Shown piece after piece: positions 7,459 through 14,798 of a DNA stretch of 46,186 bases. The notes under the pieces were generated by a model, which worked only from the letters and a program-made list of their open reading frames with translations, was not told the origin of the DNA and made no database searches. This DNA is from Candidatus Gastranaerophilales bacterium (GTDB lineage: Bacteria; Cyanobacteriota; Vampirovibrionia; Gastranaerophilales; Gastranaerophilaceae): NCBI GenBank assembly GCA_944323705.1, contig CALUTM010000009.1:1-46186 (forward strand), written 5' to 3'. The first letter of the stretch is position 1. Each line of letters starts with the position of its first letter. Both the position numbers and the translations under genes were made by a program.

Positions 7459-9105
7459 TTACTCCCTCTCCATCAGTATATACTTTCTGCCGTCATACAA
7501 TACTTTACCTTTCAAAGCTCTCACTTCGTCCGTTATTGCCTTATGCGGAATTATAACGAGATTGTCCTTTTTATTAAGTGCTGACTTCAATTCATCAATA
7601 TCAAAATCTTTGCCGTATTCAACAGGCTTTTCTCCATAGTAAATCAAGGAATATTTATGCGAAAAACGATAACAGGTTAAAGTCTTGTTGTTCTCTTTGG
7701 CATATTGAGCAATTTTAATTAAATCATCCTGACCAAATTTATAGTCTATTTTAAAGAATTTTTCGGTTCCAAAAGCGGAAAGTGCCGCCATAAAGATTAC
7801 GTATGTGAAAAATACACCGATATAACGTTCTTTATACGCAAATAAAACAGAAAATAACCCGCACAAGGCAAGCAGAGATATGCATAATAACTTCGCATCC
7901 GCAATGTCACAACTAAGTTGACATGGCAAATACAATTTTGTGAAAACCGCCGCAAAGGAAGCCAAAATAAAAACAGCTCCCAAGATGTACACGGTTTTAT
8001 TTATAATCCTGCTATATTCACCGCGTTCAATATAATTAGTCCATATATATCCGCCCAAGCAAGCTAATGCAGGATAAATCGGTAAGATATATGTAATTAA
8101 CTTTGTTTTTGATGATGAGAAAAACAAAAGTATAAAAATAGCTATAATTCCGTTATAAAGTAAAAATCTGCGTGTATCCGTAAGTTCTTTAAACTCAAAA
8201 TCATTTTTAATAATTTTTCGTACAAAAACAGATAAAACTGAGACTATCCAAGGAAAGAATCCCCAAAGAACCGTCAAAAAATAGAAATAAAATGGCTGCT
8301 GACGTCCCAAATCCTTAGAACCCAAAAATCTTGAAACGTGATGTTTCATTATATATTCATTAAAGAAAAGCGGATCATGCATTTTAAGCATAATAATATG
8401 CCAAGGCAATGTTATTAAGAAAAATAATATAAAACCTACTACAAAATACTGCGGTCTGAAAATTTCCTTAAATTTTTTTGACACAATTGCAATAAAAAAC
8501 ATAGAACCAAAAGGAACCACAAAACCGGGAATACCTTTTGCCATAACAGCTAAGCCCGAAAATATGTAAAAAAGCCACCAAAAATATTTTTTATTCTTTT
8601 CCGCACAGAAAAAAGTCAACATCCCAAAACAAAGAGAAAACCAAACGCATGTAGAAACTACAATGTCCAGAATAGCGAACTTTGAAAGAATCAAAAATTC
8701 AAGAGACGTAGCCAGAATTAAGGCAGATACAAGCCCGTAAGTTCTTGAGACAATTTTTCTTCCCATAAAATAAGTTAAGAATCCGCACATTGTGCCATAT
8801 AAAGCAACAGGGAAGCGTGCAGTAAATTCGTTAATCTTACCGAATACGGCAAATGAGATGCATTCCCCCCAAAAATAAAGAGGCGGTTTCTCAAAGAAAA
8901 ATTCTTTATTAAGATACAAGGTTAAAAAATCTTTTGTATTAAACATATCTTTAGCCATAGAAACATATCTTGATTCATCAACATCCATCAAGGCGTATGC
9001 CCAAATATTGTGGAAGAATATGAAATAAAATAATATTCCTAACCCGAGAACAGTAAATAATTCCTGATGCCTAAAAACAAATGTCTTAACTTTTTCCATA
9101 CTCAT
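7459..9105 (-). CDS. ArnT/PMT-like membrane glycosyltransferase
   Basis: The 548-aa polytopic membrane protein has a first TM at about 15-35 and roughly ten more. The first periplasmic loop contains MDVDESRYVSMAKDM, the acidic DE-type motif of GT-C transferases, followed by FFFEKPPLYFWG, characteristic of the ArnT/GT83 group. Such enzymes move a sugar from undecaprenyl phosphate to lipid A or another envelope acceptor. The soluble C-terminal domain spans about 455-548. The neighbouring waaA supports a lipid A or core substrate, but the sugar cannot be told from sequence. GGAGAG lies just before the ATG. Long G tracts lie 60-90 bp upstream (9168-9192). Confidence 0.85.
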   Translation of the reverse strand: MSMEKVKTFVFRHQELFTVLGLGILFYFIFFHNIWAYALMDVDESRYVSMAKDMFNTKDFLTLYLNKEFFFEKPPLYFWGECISFAVFGKINEFTARFPVALYGTMCGFLTYFMGRKIVSRTYGLVSALILATSLEFLILSKFAILDIVVSTCVWFSLCFGMLTFFCAEKNKKYFWWLFYIFSGLAVMAKGIPGFVVPFGSMFFIAIVSKKFKEIFRPQYFVVGFILFFLITLPWHIIMLKMHDPLFFNEYIMKHHVSRFLGSKDLGRQQPFYFYFLTVLWGFFPWIVSVLSVFVRKIIKNDFEFKELTDTRRFLLYNGIIAIFILLFFSSSKTKLITYILPIYPALACLGGYIWTNYIERGEYSRIINKTVYILGAVFILASFAAVFTKLYLPCQLSCDIADAKLLCISLLALCGLFSVLFAYKERYIGVFFTYVIFMAALSAFGTEKFFKIDYKFGQDDLIKIAQYAKENNKTLTCYRFSHKYSLIYYGEKPVEYGKDFDIDELKSALNKKDNLVIIPHKAITDEVRALKGKVLYDGRKYILMERE

Positions 9106-9164
9106 CTCTCCGTTTTGTATTCAAGTTTAGCATAAAAAATAAATAAAAACTCGTTTTTAAAAGA

Positions 9165-9209
9165 ATCGGGGGGGGGGTAAATTGGGGGGGGGAAATATAA
9201 GGGGTAAAT
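9165..9209. repeat. Poly-G tracts (G10, G9, G4) with TAAAT spacers
   Basis: Runs of ten G (9168-9177), nine G (9184-9192) and four G (9201-9204) are separated by TAAATT and AAATATAA. The inverted reading (TTACCCCC) matches the CATTTACCCC repeats at 1-177 and 13174-13216. The tracts lie 60-100 bp upstream of the arnT-like start codon, on the non-template strand opposite that gene. They could fold as G-quadruplexes or vary in length. Confidence 0.85.
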
Positions 9210-9237
9210 ATAACAGAAGAATCTCCTTGAAATGTTC

Positions 9238-9275
9238 CGTCATTCAGAAGGAGCAAAGCGACTGATGAATCTCTT
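9238..9275 (+). repeat. Dispersed repeat, paired with an inverted copy at 9688-9723
   Basis: The sequence CGTCATTCAGAAGGAGCAAA... ends in GATGAATCTCTT. A diverged reverse-complement copy starting AAGAGATTCATCA lies at 9688-9723. The two face each other about 410 bp apart and flank the MITE-like element. The class resembles short dispersed repeats seen in many gut bacteria. Confidence 0.7.
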
Positions 9276-9334
9276 TTACTTTTTTGTCATGCTGAACTTG
9301 GTTCCACTGTTGTCCCGAATAAATTTAAAAATTC

Positions 9335-9494
9335 TGTCATTCTGAAAGTGCAGAAAAATTAATTTATTTAAAACGGTTAATTTTTCCACTGTTCAGAATC
9401 TTACAAACCAGGTATTATATTTAGGTTTTGGTAAGATCCTGAACAGATTGAAAAACTACACTTAAGTTTGTTTTTCTAATCTTTCAGGATGACA
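9335..9494. mobile_element. MITE-like palindromic element, no ORF
   Basis: The left end TGTCATTCTGAAAG (from 9335) and the right end (to 9494) are inverted repeats that match at 20 of 24 positions. Inside them lies a second nested inverted repeat, TGTTCAGAATCTTAC (9390) against the complement of the segment at 9424-9445, separated by about 14 bp. The 160-bp unit has no open reading frame. No clear target-site duplication is visible. It is either a miniature inverted-repeat element or a palindromic intergenic repeat. Confidence 0.6.
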
Positions 9495-9560
9495 TAGTGA
9501 GTATGTATGCGGATAAAATCCGTCATTTTAATTATTTTTGTACGCAAATTTATATAATTT

Positions 9561-9613
9561 GTTGTCTTTGCGAGGACGATTAGTCCGAAGCAATCCAGCT
9601 TTTTATAAACTTT
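9561..9613. repeat. Dispersed intergenic repeat, copy 2
   Basis: The sequence TTTGCGAGG...CCGAAGCAATCCAGCTTTTT is the reverse complement of the repeat at 225-275, with a small length difference in the middle. This links the two repeat islands in the window. Confidence 0.75.
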
Positions 9614-9687
9614 AATTTTCGTGATTCGTGAGTAATAAAGAAGTGACTAAGTGACGAGGTGATTAAGTGAATAAGAAGTTAACTTTT

Positions 9688-9723
9688 AAGAGATTCATCA
9701 CACGCTTTGCCCTCTGGAAGACG
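9688..9723 (-). repeat. Inverted, diverged copy of the 9238 repeat
   Basis: AAGAGATTCATCACACGCTT and the following CTGGAAGACG align with the reverse complement of 9238-9275, with several substitutions. It overlaps the spurious frame at 9667-9918, which helps explain why that frame is not a gene. Confidence 0.65.
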
Positions 9724-9807
9724 AGAAATTCCCGGTTCCTGTTGGATTTCACCCTACCTGGCATTTTTTTGAGTTCGATTCTTAAAACATACGAGTTAGC
9801 TCACATC

Positions 9808-9840
9808 AAAAAATCTGCCGTTTTTGCGGCAGATTTTTTT
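9808..9840 (-). terminator. Intrinsic terminator, probably bidirectional
   Basis: TCTGCCG (9814-9820) pairs with CGGCAGA (9827-9833) around a TTTTTG loop, with A6 on one side and T7 on the other. It lies 28 bp beyond the stop of the minus-strand gene at 9868 and fits a terminator for it. Confidence 0.9.
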
Positions 9841-9867
9841 GTTTTTGTAAAATATAGTTGTTTTATA

Positions 9868-12048
9868 CTAAGCATTTTTATTTTTAGGAGCAATCGCATA
9901 ACCCAGTCCGCCGAGTAAAATTACACCACTTGCCATTAATGCAGCCATTTTACCTTTCGAACCGCTCTTTTCAAATAATTTTGCTATATCATCTTTAAAA
10001 CTATCACCGGCTTTCTTAATAGCATCTTCTTTGCTGCCTTTTTCTTTTATGAAAGCTTCTTTTAGTTCTTCTGCTGTTTTTGCGGGACCTTTCGGTAATT
10101 TAGCTCTAGCTTCATCTACAGCCTTTTGTGCTGCACTCTGCGCATCAATCTCAGATTTTAACATTGTATCTGTTACAGCTTCCTTTGCCTTTTGAGCAAT
10201 TTGTTCTTCTGTTAAAACTGTTCCTTCTACAGGAATGTGAGACTTAATGCCAGCAATTGTTCTATCATATTTAGCCAGCTTCGGGTCTTTTATTGGAGCA
10301 CCAACTTTAGATGCTAAATTTGTGCCAGCTTCTGGGACAAATACTGTACCGTCAGCTTTAATTATATTTCCAGCGGCATCAATTGTTGCACCTTTGCCAG
10401 CCCAAACTTCTACTTCTTTAGATATTTGTGAAATACGTTTTTGGGCATCTTTTCTTACCTTTATAGAATCTTCAAGAGCTTTTATTTCACCTTCAAGTTT
10501 TGTGATATTTGCATCTACACCAGTAGCTTTTTGAGCTGCCGATACAACTTTTTGGTATTCTTTTGTTCCTAAGTTCTTTTCTGCTTCCGCTAATTTTGTT
10601 TCTAACTGTTTTAATTCATTAGCTTCTGCAGTATTCAAGTGTGTCGGGTTTTCAATTCCTAAAAGTCTGCCCAACCAAGTTGTTGAAGGTTTCGAACCAT
10701 TTTCTTTTGCAACTAACTCATTCATTCTTCGTATATCACGATATAATTTTTGAGTTTCTAATTCACCCACTTTTTTCGCTAACGGTGCATCTTGTATCAT
10801 ATAATATGTTTGTCTGATAGAATCTTGTAAAGATTTTGCATTAGATTTCTTTTGAGCTAGTCTGTTTTGCAAATCTTTAAGTGTCTTTTTATCAGTGCTT
10901 GGAGTAGCTGCTATATCTGCTTCAAGCTTTGTTATATCTGCTTGTACTGAATTATATCTATTAATAAGGCTTTCAGCATGTGAACCTTTTGTTGCACTCT
11001 TTTTTACTTCATTAAATACTTCTGTATCAGTCGGAATATCAGCTAATGCTTTGTTATAATCAGCAGTTTTCTTCTGTAAAAAGGCTTTCTTTGCATCTAT
11101 ACTTGCATTATTAGCAACATTATTTTCTACAATTACAGCGGCTTCATTAGCTACATCATGTAAAATACCCTTTTCTACATTCGGGAATAAATTAGCTAAT
11201 TCTGTATCATAAGCTTTTGCAAAGTATTCTTTTGCAGCTTTGACTTCTTGTGTATTTTTAGGAACTCTTGTAACTTTTGTTTTAGTCTTAGGATCTATAA
11301 AAGTTAATTCAGAACCTTTTTTAAATTTTTTATCTTTTAAATGAGACTCAACACTTGAAATTGTTTTTTCAAATGATTTCTTTCTCTGTATTAATTGTTC
11401 AAACTTATTACCTTCTGATGAAATTGTTTGACCAAATTCGGTATATGTATATGAAGTTCTCGGCTCAGATATAACTTTATTTACATTTTCTAAAGCTTTT
11501 TCTCTTGCAGAAATATAAGCATTTTTTGTTTCTTCGATTTTCTCTATTTTTTTGTTAAGGTTTTCTGCAAGTTCTTTCTGCTTATCAGTTAATGCACCAG
11601 TATTATTTTTCTTGAGCTTATCTGCTTCTATTTTTTCAAGCTCAGCTCTTCTATTAGTTACAGCTTGTTTTTTTGCTTCTAAATCTTTTTCAAGATTTTT
11701 GTAATTATCATCCGGGATTATATCACCGTTGCTATGAGCTTCCTGATATTTAGCTAACTCAGCTTCCCAGTCTTTACCGGCTTTTTCACCGGCTTCTCTT
11801 GCTTGTTTTGCTTTTTCCCAAACATCTTTGGTGTCATCAGATGCATTTTTTACTTTACCATTGAAAGTGTCTTGCTTTTCATTTACTAAATCGTCAAAGG
11901 ATTGATACTGGGCTTTATTAGTTAATCTGTCAACGCCATATCCTGCACCGGCACCTGCTAAAGCTCCTATTGTAGCATATGCTGCGGTATGGTCTTTTCG
12001 TTTTACCTGCTGCGGGGTTACTGCCTGTACTGTCAATTCATCTGTCAT
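9868..12048 (-). CDS. Long coiled-coil protein with glycine-zipper and C-terminal TM
   Basis: The 726-aa product is not one I recognise by family. Near the N-terminus ATIGALAGAGAGYGVDRLTN (25-44) is a Gly/Ala-rich hydrophobic stretch that could insert in a membrane. Residues 50-690 are charged, Lys/Glu/Ala-rich and largely coiled coil, with many short heptad blocks. The C-terminus MAALMASGVILLGGLGYAIA is a clear TM followed by a lysine tail. There is no cleavable signal peptide. The layout, hydrophobic ends around a long rod, suggests a membrane-tethering or spacer protein. AGGAG precedes the ATG by about 10 bases and a terminator follows, so it is monocistronic. Confidence 0.8.
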   Translation of the reverse strand: MTDELTVQAVTPQQVKRKDHTAAYATIGALAGAGAGYGVDRLTNKAQYQSFDDLVNEKQDTFNGKVKNASDDTKDVWEKAKQAREAGEKAGKDWEAELAKYQEAHSNGDIIPDDNYKNLEKDLEAKKQAVTNRRAELEKIEADKLKKNNTGALTDKQKELAENLNKKIEKIEETKNAYISAREKALENVNKVISEPRTSYTYTEFGQTISSEGNKFEQLIQRKKSFEKTISSVESHLKDKKFKKGSELTFIDPKTKTKVTRVPKNTQEVKAAKEYFAKAYDTELANLFPNVEKGILHDVANEAAVIVENNVANNASIDAKKAFLQKKTADYNKALADIPTDTEVFNEVKKSATKGSHAESLINRYNSVQADITKLEADIAATPSTDKKTLKDLQNRLAQKKSNAKSLQDSIRQTYYMIQDAPLAKKVGELETQKLYRDIRRMNELVAKENGSKPSTTWLGRLLGIENPTHLNTAEANELKQLETKLAEAEKNLGTKEYQKVVSAAQKATGVDANITKLEGEIKALEDSIKVRKDAQKRISQISKEVEVWAGKGATIDAAGNIIKADGTVFVPEAGTNLASKVGAPIKDPKLAKYDRTIAGIKSHIPVEGTVLTEEQIAQKAKEAVTDTMLKSEIDAQSAAQKAVDEARAKLPKGPAKTAEELKEAFIKEKGSKEDAIKKAGDSFKDDIAKLFEKSGSKGKMAALMASGVILLGGLGYAIAPKNKNA

Positions 12049-12294
12049 AGTTACTTACTCCTATATTTTACAACTAACGTATTTTCGATTTAATCCCATA
12101 AAACTTTACATCTTTATGACTTACATATATAAACGTACAAACGAAATAAAAATTGCCATTGTTTAGATATATATATTTTGCAAATTTTATACTCAACGTC
12201 TAAAACTATTATATTTGCTAAACTTCAGCTTACAAATTTAAGTTTACAAAACTTAATAATTTAGGTTTTAAATTCTTTTTTACAGCCTTTTGCT

Positions 12295-12588
12295 CTAAAA
12301 AACTTTTATCAAATCTGCATGAATTAACTTATAAAACTTTTCATCCGGGTTACAAGTTATATTGACAACATACGGTAATCTGCTGTTATCAAAACGCTCT
12401 TTTATATCTTCTATATCATCCGAATTAACTTCTTTTTGAGATAATACAAGAATATCCAAGTCGGACAGAAACCTAAAATTCCCCTTTACTCGCGAGCCAT
12501 AATAATAAAAGTCATATTCGGACTTATAAGGCTCCAAAATTGATTTAATAATCGCCTCTTCATCCGTTTTAATGCCGTTAATTGTCAT
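12295..12588 (-). CDS. MNT-family nucleotidyltransferase (antitoxin-like)
   Basis: The 97-aa minimal nucleotidyltransferase has G31-S32-R33, then SDLDIL with D43 and D45, the nucleotide- and metal-binding core. Homologues pair with HEPN proteins. In characterised MNT/HEPN systems the MNT enzyme AMPylates and silences the HEPN RNase. The third acidic position, usually in a VDL-type strand, reads VVNI (N76) here, so activity may be altered. I use the ATG at 12588 because GAGGAG sits 4 bases before it; an upstream in-frame ATG at 12600 overlaps that Shine-Dalgarno. It overlaps the HEPN gene's 3' end by 11 bases, so the two are translationally coupled. Confidence 0.85.
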   Translation of the reverse strand: MTINGIKTDEEAIIKSILEPYKSEYDFYYYGSRVKGNFRFLSDLDILVLSQKEVNSDDIEDIKERFDNSRLPYVVNITCNPDEKFYKLIHADLIKVF

Positions 12589-12985
12589 AAAGCTCCTCAT
12601 TTAACTTCGTGATTAAAAGCTCAACATCCTTTATGAAATCTGGTATCAACACTAACAGGGTACGAGACTTTACAAGATTATACTCATGTGCCGTTTCATT
12701 CATTCTTTGGTAATAATTTTTCCATCTTTCCCAGTCTTTAGCGTATCCATAGCCCTGCATAAAGCGAAATAAATTATTCATGGTGAGTTCCTGCTCAGTT
12801 TTACCGTATTTTTGTATAAGCACTTTTTTTACCAATTTCCAAGCGGTCTCCAATGTGTATTCAAATCGTTTAATACAAGAATCTTCTATATATTCGACAA
12901 GCGGCGAATCCTTATTAATATTGTAGTTGCTATAACAAACTACCAATGTATTATAAGCTTCCTCAAGATTAGAAATATTCAGCAC
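12578..12985 (-). CDS. HEPN-domain protein, HI0074-like (toxin partner)
   Basis: The 135-aa all-helical protein matches the HI0074 'nucleotidyltransferase substrate-binding' family. FEYTLETAWKLVKKVL is the family's central helix. RMNETAHEYN gives the HEPN RX4-6H motif, with R94 and H100 five residues apart, as required in active HEPN RNases. It is the first gene of a two-gene operon with the MNT protein. Family knowledge says such pairs can be toxin-antitoxin or nucleotide-modification modules. Which applies here is not shown by sequence. Confidence 0.85.
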   Translation of the reverse strand: MLNISNLEEAYNTLVVCYSNYNINKDSPLVEYIEDSCIKRFEYTLETAWKLVKKVLIQKYGKTEQELTMNNLFRFMQGYGYAKDWERWKNYYQRMNETAHEYNLVKSRTLLVLIPDFIKDVELLITKLNEELYDN

Positions 12986-13173
12986 ATTATACTCCTTTTT
13001 TGCTATCTATGATAACGCAAAACAATAAATTTATAAAGAAGTTTCTGTATCAGCAAAAAAATCTCGGCATATTTCCATATCCCTTGTCGACATTTTCTGA
13101 CCGCATAAATCTCATTAACCTTTATGCTCCGCTTTACTCTATTATCTTCATACATCCCCTCTATATTCCCCCC

Positions 13174-13216
13174 TACATTTACCCCTTTACATTTACCCCC
13201 CTTTACATTTACCCCC
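13174..13216. repeat. Short tandem ACATTTACCCC(C) repeats
   Basis: Three units of about 15-17 bp, each ACATTTACCCC(CC)TTT, lie in the 276-bp gap between the HEPN gene and gpmI. The same core begins each 55-bp repeat at 1-165 and appears inverted in the poly-G region at 9184-9209. No gene is seen in this gap; a 77-codon frame at 13000-13233 is composed of the repeats. Confidence 0.8.
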
Positions 13217-13262
13217 TTTTGTCTTACACTTAATGGGTTAAAGGACTGAGGAGATTTTTAAT

Positions 13263-14789
13263 ATGACAAATAGAGTTTTATTATGTATTATGGACGGTTG
13301 GGGAATTTCTAACGGACCTGATAAATATGATGCTACAAAGCTTTCGCACCCGGTAAATGTTCCCGAATTAATAAAAGATTATCCTTCCGTAAAAATTCAT
13401 GCGGACGGAGAGTTTGTCGGATTACCGCACGGGCAGATGGGTAACAGCGAAGTCGGTCATCTGAATTTGGGGGCCGGAAGAGTTGTATATCAGGATTTAT
13501 CAAAGATTAATCGTGCCATTAAAGACGGCTCTTTCTTCAAAAACGAAAAATTTTTAGAAGCAGTTGAGCATGCGAAAAAGAATAATTCCTCGTTGCACAT
13601 ATACGGCTTGGTATCAACAGGCGGCGTACATTCTTCTTTGGACCATGTATTAGCCTTAATCAAACTCGCGGCGGATAACGGACTTAAGAAAGTATACGTA
13701 CATGCATTCCTTGACGGGCGTGATACTCCTCCTTCAAGTGCTTGCACTTATCTCAAAATTGTAGAGGACGAACTAAAGAAATATAATTTACCGCCCATCG
13801 CAACAGTAATCGGCAGGTACTACATTATGGACAGGGATAACCGCTGGGATAGAGTTGAAAAAGGCTACAATTGTCTGTTATTCGGAGAAGGAAACAATGC
13901 TGACAGTGCTTGTGAAGCTGTACAAGAGTCTTATAAAAACGGCGTGACCGATGAATTTGTACTCCCGACTGCTATCGGCGGTGAAGAATCACGGATTCAT
14001 GATAACGATGCAATAATTTTCTTTAATTACAGACCCGACAGAGCAAGAGAAATAACAAAGGCGATTAATTTTGCCGATTTTGACGGGTTTGAAAGAAAGA
14101 AAGTTCTTAAAAATATTTACTATTGCACAATGACAAGTTACGAAGCAACTTTTACGTTCCCGGTTGCATTTCCTAAAACACAACTTGTTAACATTTTAGG
14201 GGATGTATTGGAAGCCAACGGAGTAAATCAGTTCAGGACTGCGGAAACAGAAAAGTATGCACACGTTACATTCTTCTTTAACGGAGGTATTGACGAGCCT
14301 CAGCCTCACGAAACAAGAGTACTTGTTCCCTCTCCTAAGGTTGCAACTTATGATTTACAGCCGGAGATGAGTGCAAGAGAGGTTTGTGAAAATGTACTTA
14401 AAGCCGTTGAGGACGACAAATACGGTTTCATTCTTGTAAACTTTGCAAACCCTGATATGGTAGGTCATACAGGAGTATTGGATGCTGCTGAAAAGGCCTG
14501 CAAGGTCGTTGATGAATGTGTCGGTAAAATCGCAAATAAATGTATCGAAAAAGGTGTAACAATGCTTCTTACTGCTGACCACGGAAATGCGGAAGAAATG
14601 TTTGATGAAAACACGGGAAAACCGCATACCGCTCACACGACAAACGAAGTGCCTTTTGTAATTATCAACGGTCCTAAGGGAATAGAACTAAAACAGGACG
14701 GGGCTTTGTGTAATGTGGCTCCTACTGTTCTTCAACTTATGGGGATTCAAAAACCTGAAGAGATGGACTGTGACAGCTTAATAAAATAG
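13263..14789 (+). CDS. gpmI: 2,3-bisphosphoglycerate-independent phosphoglycerate mutase
   Basis: The 508-aa glycolytic enzyme interconverts 3- and 2-phosphoglycerate using two Mn2+ ions. MDGWG near the N-terminus holds a metal-binding Asp (D11). GQMGNSEVGHLNLGAGR places the phosphoserine nucleophile at S62. HAFLDGRDTPP and TADHGNAEEM, followed by PHTAHTTNEVP, supply further metal ligands. The length is typical. GAGGAG lies 9-14 bases upstream of the ATG. The SNF2 gene begins 9 bp after the stop, so the two are probably co-transcribed. Confidence 0.98.
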   Translation: MTNRVLLCIMDGWGISNGPDKYDATKLSHPVNVPELIKDYPSVKIHADGEFVGLPHGQMGNSEVGHLNLGAGRVVYQDLSKINRAIKDGSFFKNEKFLEAVEHAKKNNSSLHIYGLVSTGGVHSSLDHVLALIKLAADNGLKKVYVHAFLDGRDTPPSSACTYLKIVEDELKKYNLPPIATVIGRYYIMDRDNRWDRVEKGYNCLLFGEGNNADSACEAVQESYKNGVTDEFVLPTAIGGEESRIHDNDAIIFFNYRPDRAREITKAINFADFDGFERKKVLKNIYYCTMTSYEATFTFPVAFPKTQLVNILGDVLEANGVNQFRTAETEKYAHVTFFFNGGIDEPQPHETRVLVPSPKVATYDLQPEMSAREVCENVLKAVEDDKYGFILVNFANPDMVGHTGVLDAAEKACKVVDECVGKIANKCIEKGVTMLLTADHGNAEEMFDENTGKPHTAHTTNEVPFVIINGPKGIELKQDGALCNVAPTVLQLMGIQKPEEMDCDSLIK

Positions 14790-14798
14790 TGAGATTAT

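Larger units (their letters stand above)
9106..9867. other. Repeat-rich intergenic island (762 bp)
   Basis: I see no credible gene here. From left to right it holds the arnT-like leader and promoter region, poly-G tracts (9168-9204), a dispersed repeat at 9238-9275, a MITE-like inverted-repeat element at 9335-9494, and another dispersed repeat at 9561-9613. Then come degenerate short repeats of the GTGACTAA/GTGATTAA type (about 9640-9670), an inverted diverged copy of the 9238 repeat at 9688-9723, and a terminator at 9808-9840. An 83-codon frame across 9667-9918 runs through the repeat and terminator and into a convergent gene, so it is not called. Confidence 0.8.

Noticed and set aside
9690-9775. 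Possible cobalamin- or FMN-type riboswitch on the minus strand (GGTGAAATCC-like stretch)
   Set aside because: Only a few bases match, conserved cores are missing, no suitable gene lies downstream, and half of it is a diverged copy of the 9238 repeat.
9667-9918. 83-codon open frame on the plus strand
   Set aside because: It runs through a dispersed repeat (9688-9723) and a terminator (9808-9840), overlaps the end of a convergent gene, and has no Shine-Dalgarno.
13000-13233. 77-codon open frame before gpmI
   Set aside because: The C-terminal half is simply translation of the CATTTACCCC repeats (YPFTFTPLYIYP), with no ribosome binding site.
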